From positions 62,001 through 126,000 of the forward strand of contig CAMIOS010000003.1 in the NCBI GenBank assembly GCA_946222995.1: DNA of 64,000 nt, written 5' to 3'. Position 1 is the first letter of the stretch. Each line of letters opens with the position of its first letter. The DNA comes from an uncultured Enhydrobacter sp. GTDB lineage: Bacteria; Pseudomonadota; Gammaproteobacteria; Pseudomonadales; Moraxellaceae. Shown piece after piece: positions 18,121-27,390 of this stretch. Under the pieces are notes generated by a model. It was not told the DNA's origin and ran no database searches. It saw only the letters and a program-made list of their open reading frames with translations. The translations under genes and the position numbers were made by a program.

Positions 18121-19545
18121 TTATCGATTCAGCTTTGCCATTTTAGGCTTATAAAATCCAAAATAACCAATCGCCAACACCACCAACCACAATGGGCTAA
18201 ACAATAGGGCTTGGAACGTGTCTTTTTCAAGTACCAAAATCCCTACCATGATAAAGAAGAACGCAATCACCGCATAACAGGTAAGTGCACCACCAGGTAA
18301 ACGATAAGTCGATTTTGCTACGCGTTCTGGGCATTTTTTACGATACTGTAACCAGCATACCATAATCATCGTCCACACGCTGATAATCAAAATTGTGGAC
18401 ATCGTGGTCGCTAGGGTAAAGGCCTCAACGGCATCGGGTACGATATATTGTAGCACTGCACCCAAGATAAGACACGCGCCTGAAAAATACAACGAATTGG
18501 CAGGCACAGCCGCTTTTGACAGCCTACCAAAGGCTTGGGGCGCTTTGTGTTCTTTGGATAAACCAAACAACATACGGCTGGTAGAAAACACACCACTGTT
18601 CATTGATGACATCACAGAAGACAAGACCACCAAATTCATGGCAATCCCGGCGATGGCAAATCCTGCTTTCCCAAACAAATCAACAAATGGACTTACTTTT
18701 GGATTAATCATATTCCAAGGTGTCACGCTCATCACAATTAATAAGGCGAAAACATAGAACAAAATTACGCGAATAGGAATTGAATTAACCGCTTTTGGTA
18801 AGTTTTTTTCTGGATCAGCGGTTTCTGCGGCGGTTGTGCCCACAAGCTCAATCCCAATAAAAGCAAACACGGCGATCTGAAACCCCGCCAAAAATCCTTC
18901 CAAACCTTTGGGAAACATCCCCCCATGACTGGTTAAATGACGAAAACTTGCTTGAACGCCACTTGGTGATGTGTAGCCGGTAAAAATCAAATATAACCCA
19001 ACAACCACGAGCAGAATAATGGCAGAAATTTTAATCATCGAAAACCAAAATTCCATCTCACCAAACAGTTTGACCGTCACCAGATTAAGCCCAATGACCA
19101 ATAATACCGATGCCACACTAATCATCGCTGCTGTCATCGGAGCAAAAGCTGTTTCATGATTAAAATACTGCAAATAAAAAACAATTGCTGATAAGTCTGC
19201 AATACCAATGGTAATCCAGCCAAACCAATAAGTCCAGCCGATATAAAACCCCGCGCCCTCACCAATCAGGTCGGTTGCCATATCGATGAATGACTTATAA
19301 TTAAGATTTGATAATAATAATTCACCCAATGCGCGCATCATAAAATACAACATGATACCAATAATTAGGTATATAAATATAATTGAGGGACCTGCTAGAC
19401 TAATGGTCTTGCCAGAACCCATAAAAAGACCGGTACCAATCGCCCCACCAATTGCAATCAATTGTAAATGACGATTAGATAAACTACGCTGTAAATGGTC
19501 GGGCTGACCACCATGCGGTACATCATGTAGATGTTGCTGTGACAT
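18121..19545 (-). CDS. cycA: D-serine/D-alanine/glycine-type amino acid permease
   Basis: A 474-residue APC-superfamily permease with about twelve membrane segments, importing small neutral amino acids with protons. It is strongly CycA-like along its length: SNRHLQLIAIGGAIGTG, FMGSGKTISLAGPSIIF, MRALGELLLSNL, FWFSMIKISAI, GFQIAVFAFIGIELVGTT, AAETADPEKNLPKA and SGVFSTSRMLFGL. ATG 19545 has AGGAGA five bases upstream; a TTG one codon earlier is too close to it. The closest characterised family member transports D-Ser, D-Ala, Gly and cycloserine; the precise substrate range here is inferred. It faces a long upstream region with a candidate promoter. Confidence 0.9.
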   Translation of the reverse strand: MSQQHLHDVPHGGQPDHLQRSLSNRHLQLIAIGGAIGTGLFMGSGKTISLAGPSIIFIYLIIGIMLYFMMRALGELLLSNLNYKSFIDMATDLIGEGAGFYIGWTYWFGWITIGIADLSAIVFYLQYFNHETAFAPMTAAMISVASVLLVIGLNLVTVKLFGEMEFWFSMIKISAIILLVVVGLYLIFTGYTSPSGVQASFRHLTSHGGMFPKGLEGFLAGFQIAVFAFIGIELVGTTAAETADPEKNLPKAVNSIPIRVILFYVFALLIVMSVTPWNMINPKVSPFVDLFGKAGFAIAGIAMNLVVLSSVMSSMNSGVFSTSRMLFGLSKEHKAPQAFGRLSKAAVPANSLYFSGACLILGAVLQYIVPDAVEAFTLATTMSTILIISVWTMIMVCWLQYRKKCPERVAKSTYRLPGGALTCYAVIAFFFIMVGILVLEKDTFQALLFSPLWLVVLAIGYFGFYKPKMAKLNR

Positions 19546-19564
19546 CAATGTCTCCTAAAAAAAA

Positions 19565-19582
19565 TCACGGCAATAACCGTGA
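19565..19582 (-). promoter_or_regulatory. Small hairpin in the cycA leader next to its ribosome binding site
   Basis: TCACGG and CCGTGA form a six-pair stem with a six-base loop about ten bases upstream of the AGGAGA of cycA. It may affect translation of the permease, or may be chance; there is no T tract on the minus strand. Confidence 0.25.
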
Positions 19583-19936
19583 GTTAAAAAAGTTCACCTT
19601 CCTGGATAAACTTTATCACTCAACTGTATTAAAATCGGTGATTTTGCTTGACTCATGGGTCATAGATAATCAACGCTTTATCTATTTCCCAGTTGGGGGT
19701 ATAACCTTTAAACTGCTAATTGCAATTTCGTTGATATAGGGCTAAATCTCAACCAAACTGATAGCAATTAATCTCTAGTAACTTCTTAATAGCTTTTTAA
19801 TATTAAGGACTTAGTCAAATATTAACCTTTAGCCTATAGACCTATACGACAGCACTTACCCAAAATTTTCGGATAAATACGCAACGCTTGACGAGTAACT
19901 CATGCAACCTAAAATTTATTAGGCAGCATTGTCTTC

Positions 19937-19965
19937 ATCATATTTTAAAAGATTTGTATAGTCAA
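19937..19965 (-). promoter_or_regulatory. Candidate sigma-70 promoter upstream of cycA
   Basis: On the minus strand TTGACT (19960-19965) and TATGAT (19937-19942) are separated by 17 bases, a good match to a housekeeping promoter. It would start a transcript about 385 bases before the cycA ATG, so it implies either a long leader or a separate small RNA. Confidence 0.4.
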
Positions 19966-20074
19966 CTTAACTTAGCGTGTGAATATTAAAAATACTTGTA
20001 GTTTTACTCATCACACTGGCAAATAAAGCTTTTAGTAATATGGCATAGTTCTAAGCATTAAAAATTATATGGGC

Positions 20075-21328
20075 TTAGCGTTCAGGCGTGGCTGGCAATT
20101 TTTTCTTAACCATGCCAAAAATTGCTATGCTTAATGCCAATACTTGTACTGTCAATAACACCAAGACAGTAGCTTGCCACTTGCCTTTGCTATATGCCAA
20201 GCCACACAACCAAGCCCCAATCGTGCCACCAATGTAATAACACATATAATACAGCCCCGAAGCCAGCGAGCGCCCTTCGATCACATTGACGGCGATATAG
20301 GTGATAGTCGCTGATTGTGTGATAAATACGCCTGTAGACATCACCGCCAACCCCACAATAACCATCCAAAGTGGGGTAAAATTGGTCAAGATCACCCCCA
20401 ACATGGAGATCACCACCGCCAATCGCACTATACGAGCCGCTCCATATTTGGCAATTAAATTACTGGCAATAGGCGTGACCACAACACCTAGCAAATATAC
20501 CGCAAAAATATTGGCAAGCCCTGCACTACTAAGCGAGTAAGGCGTATCAGCAAGGTGCAAATTAATATAGGTAAAACAGCCGACCAATGAAAACAGTACA
20601 CACATACCCAATAAACAGGCTGTTACCACATAGCGATTGGTGACATGATTTCTTAACATCGCAAGGGCAGAAGCGAAATTGGGATTGGCAACAAAATGTT
20701 TGGATTTAGGCAACTGCCACCATACCCATAAAGCCCCCAAAAACGTCATTGCCCCCATGACTAAAAAGCCTTGCCGCCAACCAATGATTGCCTCAAGATG
20801 CCCCAGAATAAATCGCCCCAAAAACCCACCTAATACCGTGCCCGAGACATAAAACGACATCAATTTTGCCATGCCCTTGCCTGCAAACTCCTCCCCAACA
20901 TAGGCAAGCGTCACCACCGTAATGCCGGGTACTGCCAATCCTTGCAAAAACCGCCACCCTATCACTGAGGTTAAAGACTGTGATAAACCAACCATCGCAG
21001 TGGGGATCGCCATAAACACAATTGAAGCAAGGATAAGATTTTTTCGTCCAATCGCATCCGATAACATCCCCATAAATGGCGACATGATCGCGATTGACAG
21101 CACGGTTGCCCCCACGGTCATCCCAACTTGTGTTTCATTGGCGTGAAAGGCTTGCATTAACACAGGCAAAATCGCTTGAATTGAATAGACTTGCAAAAAC
21201 GCAAACGCCCCTATCACCCCAATCGTTAACTTAACCAACAATGTGGCTTGATTGGTGGACATATCAGACGATGGGACATGATTGGTGGGTGGGTTTGGGA
21301 TAGTATTGGCAGAGTGAATATTTGGCAT
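20075..21328 (-). CDS. MFS transporter (YnfM-like drug/metabolite exporter group)
   Basis: A 417-residue major facilitator with about twelve membrane segments. The segment between helices 2 and 3, FMGMLSDAIGRKNLI, is the MFS signature loop, and FLQVYSIQAILPVLMQAFHANETQVG resembles the YnfM/AraJ-type proton-driven exporters when taken in pieces. The first 25 residues are polar (Asn, Pro, Ser, Thr) and may be a cytoplasmic tail or an over-long start; a Met at residue 23 is an alternative start. Neither start has a strong Shine-Dalgarno sequence. The substrate cannot be told. It stands alone, about 240 bases from the divergent esterase gene. Confidence 0.85.
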   Translation of the reverse strand: MPNIHSANTIPNPPTNHVPSSDMSTNQATLLVKLTIGVIGAFAFLQVYSIQAILPVLMQAFHANETQVGMTVGATVLSIAIMSPFMGMLSDAIGRKNLILASIVFMAIPTAMVGLSQSLTSVIGWRFLQGLAVPGITVVTLAYVGEEFAGKGMAKLMSFYVSGTVLGGFLGRFILGHLEAIIGWRQGFLVMGAMTFLGALWVWWQLPKSKHFVANPNFASALAMLRNHVTNRYVVTACLLGMCVLFSLVGCFTYINLHLADTPYSLSSAGLANIFAVYLLGVVVTPIASNLIAKYGAARIVRLAVVISMLGVILTNFTPLWMVIVGLAVMSTGVFITQSATITYIAVNVIEGRSLASGLYYMCYYIGGTIGAWLCGLAYSKGKWQATVLVLLTVQVLALSIAIFGMVKKKLPATPER

Positions 21329-21569
21329 GATGGTTAATTAAAATGGTATTGAAAATTGTCTATAGTAACATTATTGGGCTAAAAATTTTAGTTACTTTTA
21401 GTGCAAACAATTTGGCATACAAATTGATATACAAAATTTGCGTGCAAGTGGCAAAATAGCTTTACCAAAAATCAGATTTTATGGCACAATCTTTGTGAAT
21501 TGTAGCATGAATGCCAACTCAAGGTTATGACAGATTGCCAGCCACAGCTTATGACTTTAAGAGCCTTTT

Positions 21570-22592
21570 ATGACCCAGCCAACCCCACTAAAAACCACCA
21601 TCCCGCCTGCCCTTGCCGCTTACCTACAACAACTCAATACCGTTATTGTGCCATTTTTATTGGCTCAAGGGGTAACTCCCAACGCCATTAATGTGCGTGA
21701 GGCGTTGGCAAATCTGACCAATACCTTTGTCACCACTGCTCCTACGATGGCAAAAATTTTAGATACCACCTTGGTTACGCCAAAAAATTTTCGCGGTTAT
21801 CGAGTGCCGCTACGAATGTTTATCCCCGAAAATACGGTACTTCCCAATAAAAACGCACCAACCGCTGTGCCAATGTTAGTGTTTTTTCATGGTGGTGGTG
21901 GTATGGCAGGTAGCGTCACCGTCTATGATAAAATTTATAAAAAACTTGCCGCTAGCACAGGTATGGTTGTCATCGCGCCAGAATATCGGCTCGCGCCCGA
22001 AAATAGTTATCCTTGCGGGATTGAGGACGCTCATAGCGTGTTGCAGTTTTTGACCCCGACATTACAAGCATTGGGCTATCACAATAACGGAACTTTGATG
22101 ATAGGCGGTGATAGCGGGGGCGGCGCGATTACAGCGACCTTGGTACAAGATTGGCTTGCCAATAAAGTCAGCACGGATTTGATTATCACTCACCAACTGC
22201 TGATTTATGCAGGGCTGGACTATACGCTGTCACAGCCATCAATCCAAGAAAACGCCAAAGGCTACCTGCTCGAAAGCAGTAAAATTGCGTGGTATTATGA
22301 TAACTATTTTCATGCGTATGATGATAGAGAATTGGCATCGCCCTTTTGGACTGACCTTGTAACACTCGCCCACCACACGCCTTATCCTTTACCAAGAACG
22401 CTCAATATCAGTGCGGGTTACTGTCCGCTTCGAGATGAAGATATCGGCTATCATGAGCAATTACTCAAAGCGGGGTTTGATAGTCAGTTACAGCATTTTC
22501 CCGACATGGTACACGCCTTTATGAATTTGGAAAATCTTTGCCCAACCCAATGCCAAAATTTATACCAAATCATTAAAGATTTTTCCCAATAA
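21570..22592 (+). CDS. HSL-family alpha/beta hydrolase (esterase/lipase)
   Basis: A 340-residue alpha/beta hydrolase of the hormone-sensitive-lipase group. The oxyanion-hole motif is HGGGG (about residue 109), the nucleophile elbow is GGDSGGG, followed by CPLRDED (acid) and MVHAFMN (catalytic His). Such enzymes hydrolyse short- to medium-chain esters in the cytoplasm. RLAPENSYPCGIEDA is the typical family stretch after the first motif. No signal peptide is apparent. AAGAG lies just upstream of the ATG and an intrinsic terminator just after the stop. The natural substrate is unknown. Confidence 0.88.
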   Translation: MTQPTPLKTTIPPALAAYLQQLNTVIVPFLLAQGVTPNAINVREALANLTNTFVTTAPTMAKILDTTLVTPKNFRGYRVPLRMFIPENTVLPNKNAPTAVPMLVFFHGGGGMAGSVTVYDKIYKKLAASTGMVVIAPEYRLAPENSYPCGIEDAHSVLQFLTPTLQALGYHNNGTLMIGGDSGGGAITATLVQDWLANKVSTDLIITHQLLIYAGLDYTLSQPSIQENAKGYLLESSKIAWYYDNYFHAYDDRELASPFWTDLVTLAHHTPYPLPRTLNISAGYCPLRDEDIGYHEQLLKAGFDSQLQHFPDMVHAFMNLENLCPTQCQNLYQIIKDFSQ

Positions 22593-22619
22593 AAAGCCGC
22601 CCAACTTGAGCGGCTTTTG
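22591..22619. terminator. Intrinsic terminator between the esterase gene and the DEAD-box helicase
   Basis: AAAAGCCGC (22592-22600) pairs perfectly with GCGGCTTTT (22610-22618), with a nine-base loop, between converging genes. The A tract on one side and T tract on the other allow use on both strands. Confidence 0.75.
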
Positions 22620-22641
22620 TACTTCACACGGTGGACGTTAA

Positions 22642-24633
22642 TTATAGCGGTTTGCCCGTACTATTGCGGCGAGCACGTTTTGGGGCATTCCAACCGTCTC
22701 TTGCGCCATCGATATGACTACTGGATTTAGCAAATCTGGGTTTGTCGCTGTCAAAGCGTTTTGACTTTGACTCGCCAAATTTTTCTGACTGATCCGATTT
22801 GGCTTTAAATGGCTTATCAAAATTTTTCTCTGAGCGTGGTTTGCTTTTGCCAAATTCTTTATTGGCATCTTGACCAAAGATGTGCTCGCTTACGCCACGA
22901 GGTTTGCGGGATTTATCATTACCAACACGCTCATCGCCAAAACGGTTACTCTTGAAACCATCGGTTTTTTTGCTAAAGTGAGTTTTATCACCAAATCGGT
23001 CAGATTTTTCGCCGCGGGATTTATCCGCATACGGTCTGTCTGAGGTTTTTGCCGCACGTTCAAAGCGGTCATCTTGTGAACGACGTTCAAATCGAGGTAT
23101 GTCGCTATTAAACGAACGACTATCAGCAAATGCTTCACGATGACGATGCGGTTTAAACTCGCCATCACGCTCAGTACGAGCTTCATTCGATTCGCTAAAA
23201 CGGGCAGGACGTGAACGACTATCTGAACGACGTTCGCCACTTCTACCACGCCCACGTTGTTCACCGCCACTTCGCTTGCCATCCCGTCCTCGTCCACGAG
23301 CCTCAAATTTTTCGACAAAACGTGGTTCTAACCCTTCAACCGTTGACTCTTGGATATCACGCTTAAGATAACGCATGATATTGCCAAATTGACGGCGATC
23401 GTCACGGCTACATAAATTTACCGCAATGCCTGTACGACCTGCACGACCCGAACGGCCGATACGATGCACATAATCTTCGACTTGGCGCGGCAAATCGTAA
23501 TTAAACACATGGGTAATATTGGGTAAATCAATGCCTCGAGCCGCCACATCGGTTGCGACCACGATATCATGTTTGCCCGACCGCAAGTCCGCCACGATCC
23601 GATTACGTTTACTTTGTGGCAAGTCGCCATGCAGGTAGCAGGCATTATGTCCCCATTCTTGTAGGCGCTCGGCAAGTTCTTCGCTACTACGTTTGGTGGC
23701 AGTAAAAATAATGGCTTGCCCACGATCTTGGTCGCAGATCAAGCTTTCAAGCAGTTTATTTTTGTGGTCAAAGTTATCACAAAAATAGACACTTTCATCA
23801 ATATGCGCGGTTTCTACTTTAATATTAATACGTTCTGGATTTTCGGTAAAACTTTCAGCAATTTTGCCCACAGGGCCATCCCAAGTTGCAGAAGACATAA
23901 TGGTTTGACGAGTCGCAGGGGTGGCTTTTAAAATCGCTTCAATGTCATCAGCAAAGCCCATATCGAGCATACGGTCAGCTTCATCAAGCACCAACATCTC
24001 AAGCTCTGATAGATTTACCCGTCCTGCATTGATATGATCAAGCAAACGCCCTGGTGTTGCCACAATGATTTGCACGCCTTTTTTTAAGGCACGGATTTGA
24101 CCGCTATAGGCCGCCCCACCAACGAGTGGTACACTAAACAAATCGCGCATCGACGCGCCATATTTGCGAATACTATCACCCACTTGATGCGCCAATTCAC
24201 GGGTTGGGGTCAAAATCAAGGCTTTTACCGCCTTTGATTGGCGACCTTTACTATCTTTTGGCGTATGGTGAATATTGTGCAAAATAGGCAACACAAACGC
24301 CGCTGTCTTACCACTACCTGTCTGGGCAGATAATAACAAATCTCGACCATTAAGTGCTGCTGGAATGGCTTGGGCTTGAATCGGCGTTGGCGTGGTGTAG
24401 CCTGTCGCTTCAATACTTTTTAACAAAACAGGGGCTAGACCTAAGGCATCAAATCCAACGCCGTCTTCTGCATTGCGCTGTTGATCATCTAGGGTATCAA
24501 TCGTAAGCTCAATTTGCTCAATCTCATGATCTACTTGATTTGGGTCTAATTGTACCGCGTTGGCTGGCATATCAGCTTGCTGGGCATGGTCAAAAAAAGT
24601 ATCTAAAGCATTTACAGGATATAGGTTTGTCAT
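22642..24633 (-). CDS. DEAD-box ATP-dependent RNA helicase with long basic C-terminal tail
   Basis: A 663-residue DEAD-box helicase of the RhlE/SrmB-like group, acting in RNA unwinding (ribosome assembly, RNA decay or cold adaptation). Motifs in order: Q-motif GYTTPTPIQ, AQTGSGKT (I), PTRELAHQ (Ia), TPGR, LDEADRML (II), SAT (III), and HRIGRSGRAGRTG (VI). Helicase core about 55-435. Residues about 440-663 form a low-complexity tail rich in Arg, Gly, Ser, Asp, Lys and Phe with recurring RFGD, KFGK and KFGE words, probably disordered and RNA-binding. The 70-residue N-terminal extension is acidic. A long leader upstream fits cold-regulated helicases, by inference. Confidence 0.9.
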   Translation of the reverse strand: MTNLYPVNALDTFFDHAQQADMPANAVQLDPNQVDHEIEQIELTIDTLDDQQRNAEDGVGFDALGLAPVLLKSIEATGYTTPTPIQAQAIPAALNGRDLLLSAQTGSGKTAAFVLPILHNIHHTPKDSKGRQSKAVKALILTPTRELAHQVGDSIRKYGASMRDLFSVPLVGGAAYSGQIRALKKGVQIIVATPGRLLDHINAGRVNLSELEMLVLDEADRMLDMGFADDIEAILKATPATRQTIMSSATWDGPVGKIAESFTENPERINIKVETAHIDESVYFCDNFDHKNKLLESLICDQDRGQAIIFTATKRSSEELAERLQEWGHNACYLHGDLPQSKRNRIVADLRSGKHDIVVATDVAARGIDLPNITHVFNYDLPRQVEDYVHRIGRSGRAGRTGIAVNLCSRDDRRQFGNIMRYLKRDIQESTVEGLEPRFVEKFEARGRGRDGKRSGGEQRGRGRSGERRSDSRSRPARFSESNEARTERDGEFKPHRHREAFADSRSFNSDIPRFERRSQDDRFERAAKTSDRPYADKSRGEKSDRFGDKTHFSKKTDGFKSNRFGDERVGNDKSRKPRGVSEHIFGQDANKEFGKSKPRSEKNFDKPFKAKSDQSEKFGESKSKRFDSDKPRFAKSSSHIDGARDGWNAPKRARRNSTGKPL

Positions 24634-25157
24634 AAATCTCTCAGTGTTTATTTAAATAAAAAATAAAGCCATTTAGCCGTATTTAATTTTTTGGCTAACT
24701 ATAAACACGCAAACGCAAAAACCAACCAATAGCGATAAAATAATAGCTGTTAAAAATTTATCAGTTTAACACGTTAGAAAGATAGAAATATGACCCAGTT
24801 AACATCATGAGCATAATAATGTTAGGCGTCATCATCTTGTCAAAAATGGCAATTTAATCAATAAACTTTGAAAAAATTATCAATGACAGTCGTCTAAAAT
24901 TTCATTACAAACGTAATGTTAATTATCTCTAAATGACTAAACAAAACTGGCTAGAAATATACAAGCAAGATAGGAACATGACGTTGCTGTAAGCGTATTA
25001 TGTGCATCATAAAATCACCCAGCATCATCATAAAAGCCCATGTATGGCAGATAAATGTTTATCAGCAAGGGCATAAGGCGGGGTATTTTAAATTAATCAA
25101 TTAGCCGTTACACAATTAACGACTATTAAATCAACGTTCAAACAGTCGAGCGCTTGT
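24634..25157. other. Long intergenic region between the DEAD-box helicase and ffs
   Basis: About 520 AT-rich bases without a supported gene. It probably contains the promoter and a long 5' leader of the helicase gene. Several ATG-initiated frames here are short and without resemblance. No strong repeats were seen. Confidence 0.4.
24813..24843 (-). promoter_or_regulatory. Candidate promoter of the DEAD-box helicase gene
   Basis: On the minus strand a perfect -35 TTGACA (24838-24843) is followed by TATTAT or TTATTA at 18-19 bases. Transcription from here would give a leader of roughly 170 bases before the helicase ATG at 24633. Confidence 0.35.
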
Positions 25158-25275
<118 letters not shown>

Positions 25276-25283
25276 GAAGTGAC

Positions 25284-25312
25284 ATTTTAGTCAAATCTTA
25301 TAGTAATTGCAA
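25284..25312 (-). promoter_or_regulatory. Promoter of ffs
   Basis: TTGCAA (25307-25312) and TAAAAT (25284-25289) are 17 bases apart on the minus strand; the first base of the RNA helix, G at 25275, falls eight bases after the -10, as expected for the start point. Confidence 0.75.
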
Positions 25313-25485
25313 GAATTTTTAGTAAAAATTGTATACCTCGATAAACCACTGTGCTTTTACCATTTAGTTATCAGGCATTTTTAATTAAAAAGCATTTAAA
25401 TAACCATCAGAAACACTTTTTAAAAACACATAACATACGTTCCACAATTAAAGTATTTCTTAATTGTACTTAGTTTAAAAATAAA

Positions 25486-26838
25486 TTAATTATTTTTCGC
25501 CATCGTTTCTGCAACACGCAAGACTTGGGTACTATAGCCCATTTCATTGTCATACCATAGATACATCACTGCACGATTCTCTTGCGCAAGCGTAGACTTG
25601 GCATCCCAAATCGCTACTTTTTCACAGCCAACAAAGTCGGTCGATACCGCTTCAGGCGAATCCGAATACGCGATTTGTTCTTGCCATTGTTCACTCTCGG
25701 TGGCTTGTTTGATGAAGGTATTTAATTCTTCAGCAGAATTGACTGGTTTTTTGAAGTCTAAATTTAAAATTGCAAGACTAACATTTGGCGTTGGCACACG
25801 GATTGAGCTTCCTGACAATTTGCCTTTTAGCTCTGGAATGGCTTTACTCACCGCTTTAGCGGCACCCGTGCTGGTCATCACCATGTTTAAGGTTGCGGCA
25901 CGTCCACGGCGGTCGGCTTTGTGATGGTTATCAACCAAGTTTTGGTCATTGGTAAAGGCATGGATGGTTTCCATGTGACCGTTTTCAATACCGTATTTAT
26001 CGTTTAATAGTTTTAAGGTTGGCGTGATGGCGTTGGTGGTACAGCTTGCCGCCGATACGATGGTATCAGAACCGATGGTGTCATCATTCACGCCCCACAC
26101 CACGTTTTTGATATCGCCAGAGGCCGGTGCGGTGAGTAGGACTTTTTTCGCCCCTTTCGATTGTAGATGTTTACCAAGCCCTGCTTCGTCTTTCCATTTA
26201 CCCGTGTTGTCAATGATTAATGCATTGTCAATACCATAGGCGGTGTAATCGACTTCGCTTGGGTCGCTGGCATAAATCACTTTGATAAAACGACCATTGG
26301 CGATAATTCCGCTATTTTCTTTATCTACAACGACGGAGCCATCAAACCAACCATGAACTGAATCACGCTCAAGTAAACTTGCCCGTTTTTCCAAATCTCC
26401 CTCGCCCGCAGGACGTACCACGATGGCTTTAAGTTGTAAGCCTTTATCTGAGGCAGAGCGGCTCATGAGCAAACGAGCCAAGATACGCCCAATCCGACCA
26501 AACCCGTATAGCACCACATCAGTGGCAGGTACGGCCTCACCCTTGCTAAAACTGTCGGCTTGTTTGTTTGATTTTATCGCTTGACCTAAATCTAAGGTAG
26601 TATCGCTTAACGTCTGGTCATTTAACGCTTGCGCCAATGCCAAAGTATCGGCAATTTTTAGCCCATGTTTATCATGTTGGGCGATAACTTGGGCAATACT
26701 TAGCGATAAACGTTCACCAAAAAATAAAATATTCACATTTTGGCTGGCTAACTGACTTAATGCAACAAGCAAATTAGTGGCTTCTTGTTCTTGGGTTTGA
26801 CGGTTTTTTAGATGGTCTTGAAATAGCTTAGAAGACAT
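25486..26838 (-). CDS. gap: Glyceraldehyde-3-phosphate dehydrogenase, long type
   Basis: A 450-residue GAPDH, interconverting glyceraldehyde-3-phosphate and 1,3-bisphosphoglycerate. The NAD-binding motif GFGRIGR begins near residue 112; the catalytic Cys is in AASCTTN and the His follows in VHAFTNDQ-like IHAFTNDQ; RRGRAATLNMV, GKLSGSSIRVPTPN and WYDNEMGYSTQVL complete the family set. About 100 extra N-terminal residues (largely helical, polar) precede the Rossmann fold, as in the long GAPDHs of Pseudomonas and Acinetobacter, rather than the usual 330-residue enzyme. The gene stands alone next to ffs. Cofactor preference and direction (glycolytic or gluconeogenic) are not certain. Confidence 0.94.
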   Translation of the reverse strand: MSSKLFQDHLKNRQTQEQEATNLLVALSQLASQNVNILFFGERLSLSIAQVIAQHDKHGLKIADTLALAQALNDQTLSDTTLDLGQAIKSNKQADSFSKGEAVPATDVVLYGFGRIGRILARLLMSRSASDKGLQLKAIVVRPAGEGDLEKRASLLERDSVHGWFDGSVVVDKENSGIIANGRFIKVIYASDPSEVDYTAYGIDNALIIDNTGKWKDEAGLGKHLQSKGAKKVLLTAPASGDIKNVVWGVNDDTIGSDTIVSAASCTTNAITPTLKLLNDKYGIENGHMETIHAFTNDQNLVDNHHKADRRGRAATLNMVMTSTGAAKAVSKAIPELKGKLSGSSIRVPTPNVSLAILNLDFKKPVNSAEELNTFIKQATESEQWQEQIAYSDSPEAVSTDFVGCEKVAIWDAKSTLAQENRAVMYLWYDNEMGYSTQVLRVAETMAKNN

Positions 26839-26897
26839 AATTTTACCTTTGTTAGGTGAAAGAAACGAAAAAGTAACGAAATTGCAAAATTTTTTGC

Positions 26898-26938
26898 TAA
26901 AAATAAACCCCTAAATTGTAAGGTAATTTAGGGGTTTT
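26898..26938 (-). terminator. Intrinsic terminator after the small secreted protein gene
   Basis: AAACCCCTAAATT (26905-26917) pairs with AATTTAGGGGTTT (26925-26937), a 13-pair perfect stem, followed on the minus strand by ATTTTTAGC. It lies about 45 bases after the stop at 26983. Confidence 0.8.
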
Positions 26939-26982
26939 GGCAATGCAGATAACATTCAAACCATGTATGCAAGTAAACAAGA

Positions 26983-27309
26983 TTAATTGGCACAGATTTC
27001 AAAATTAAAATAGGTGCCTTTTCTTACATCAAATGTAAAAATGTAATTACCCTTTGTATTGGTCACAAATTCCTCACCATATACTGTACGGCGTCCACCA
27101 TTAACATGCCAAGCATAATCTGCATTAACGCTAATACTTTGATTTGCCAATAAAAAAGCGCTAAATTGTGGTCTGGTTGTTCTGGCTGTGCCGCTCCAAG
27201 ATGTGCAGTAACTTCCCTTAGCGAATTTTAAAGGGATAGGTTGTGCGGCTGCCACACTAGAAATTGCCATTGAACCTAACATCATGCCGATAAACAATCT
27301 ATTTTTCAT
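26983..27309 (-). CDS. Small secreted protein of unknown function
   Basis: A 108-residue protein I do not recognise. It has a clear Sec signal peptide (basic MKNR, hydrophobic stretch, cleavage probably after ISSVAAA near residue 22), leaving a periplasmic protein of about 86 residues with two cysteines (one in GSYCTSW and one at FEICAN, near the C-terminus) that could form a disulfide. Aromatic and Thr/Ser-rich beta-type sequence follows. ATG 27309 has AGGAG six bases before it. Downstream is a strong terminator; upstream, 80 bases away, is the lipocalin gene on the same strand. Function is not inferable. Confidence 0.75.
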   Translation of the reverse strand: MKNRLFIGMMLGSMAISSVAAAQPIPLKFAKGSYCTSWSGTARTTRPQFSAFLLANQSISVNADYAWHVNGGRRTVYGEEFVTNTKGNYIFTFDVRKGTYFNFEICAN

Positions 27310-27390
27310 CCCATGCTCCTGTTAAAATTTTATAAACTTAAATCTAATAATAAAAATAGCATAAAGATATGGATCATGACAACTTATTCA

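Larger units (their letters stand above)
19546..20074. other. Long intergenic region upstream of cycA
   Basis: About 530 AT-rich bases between cycA and the MFS gene (both minus strand). Besides the small cycA leader hairpin and a candidate minus-strand promoter at 19937-19965, I find no gene with family resemblance. A short plus-strand frame at 19539-19739 overlaps the cycA start and looks fortuitous. Confidence 0.4.
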
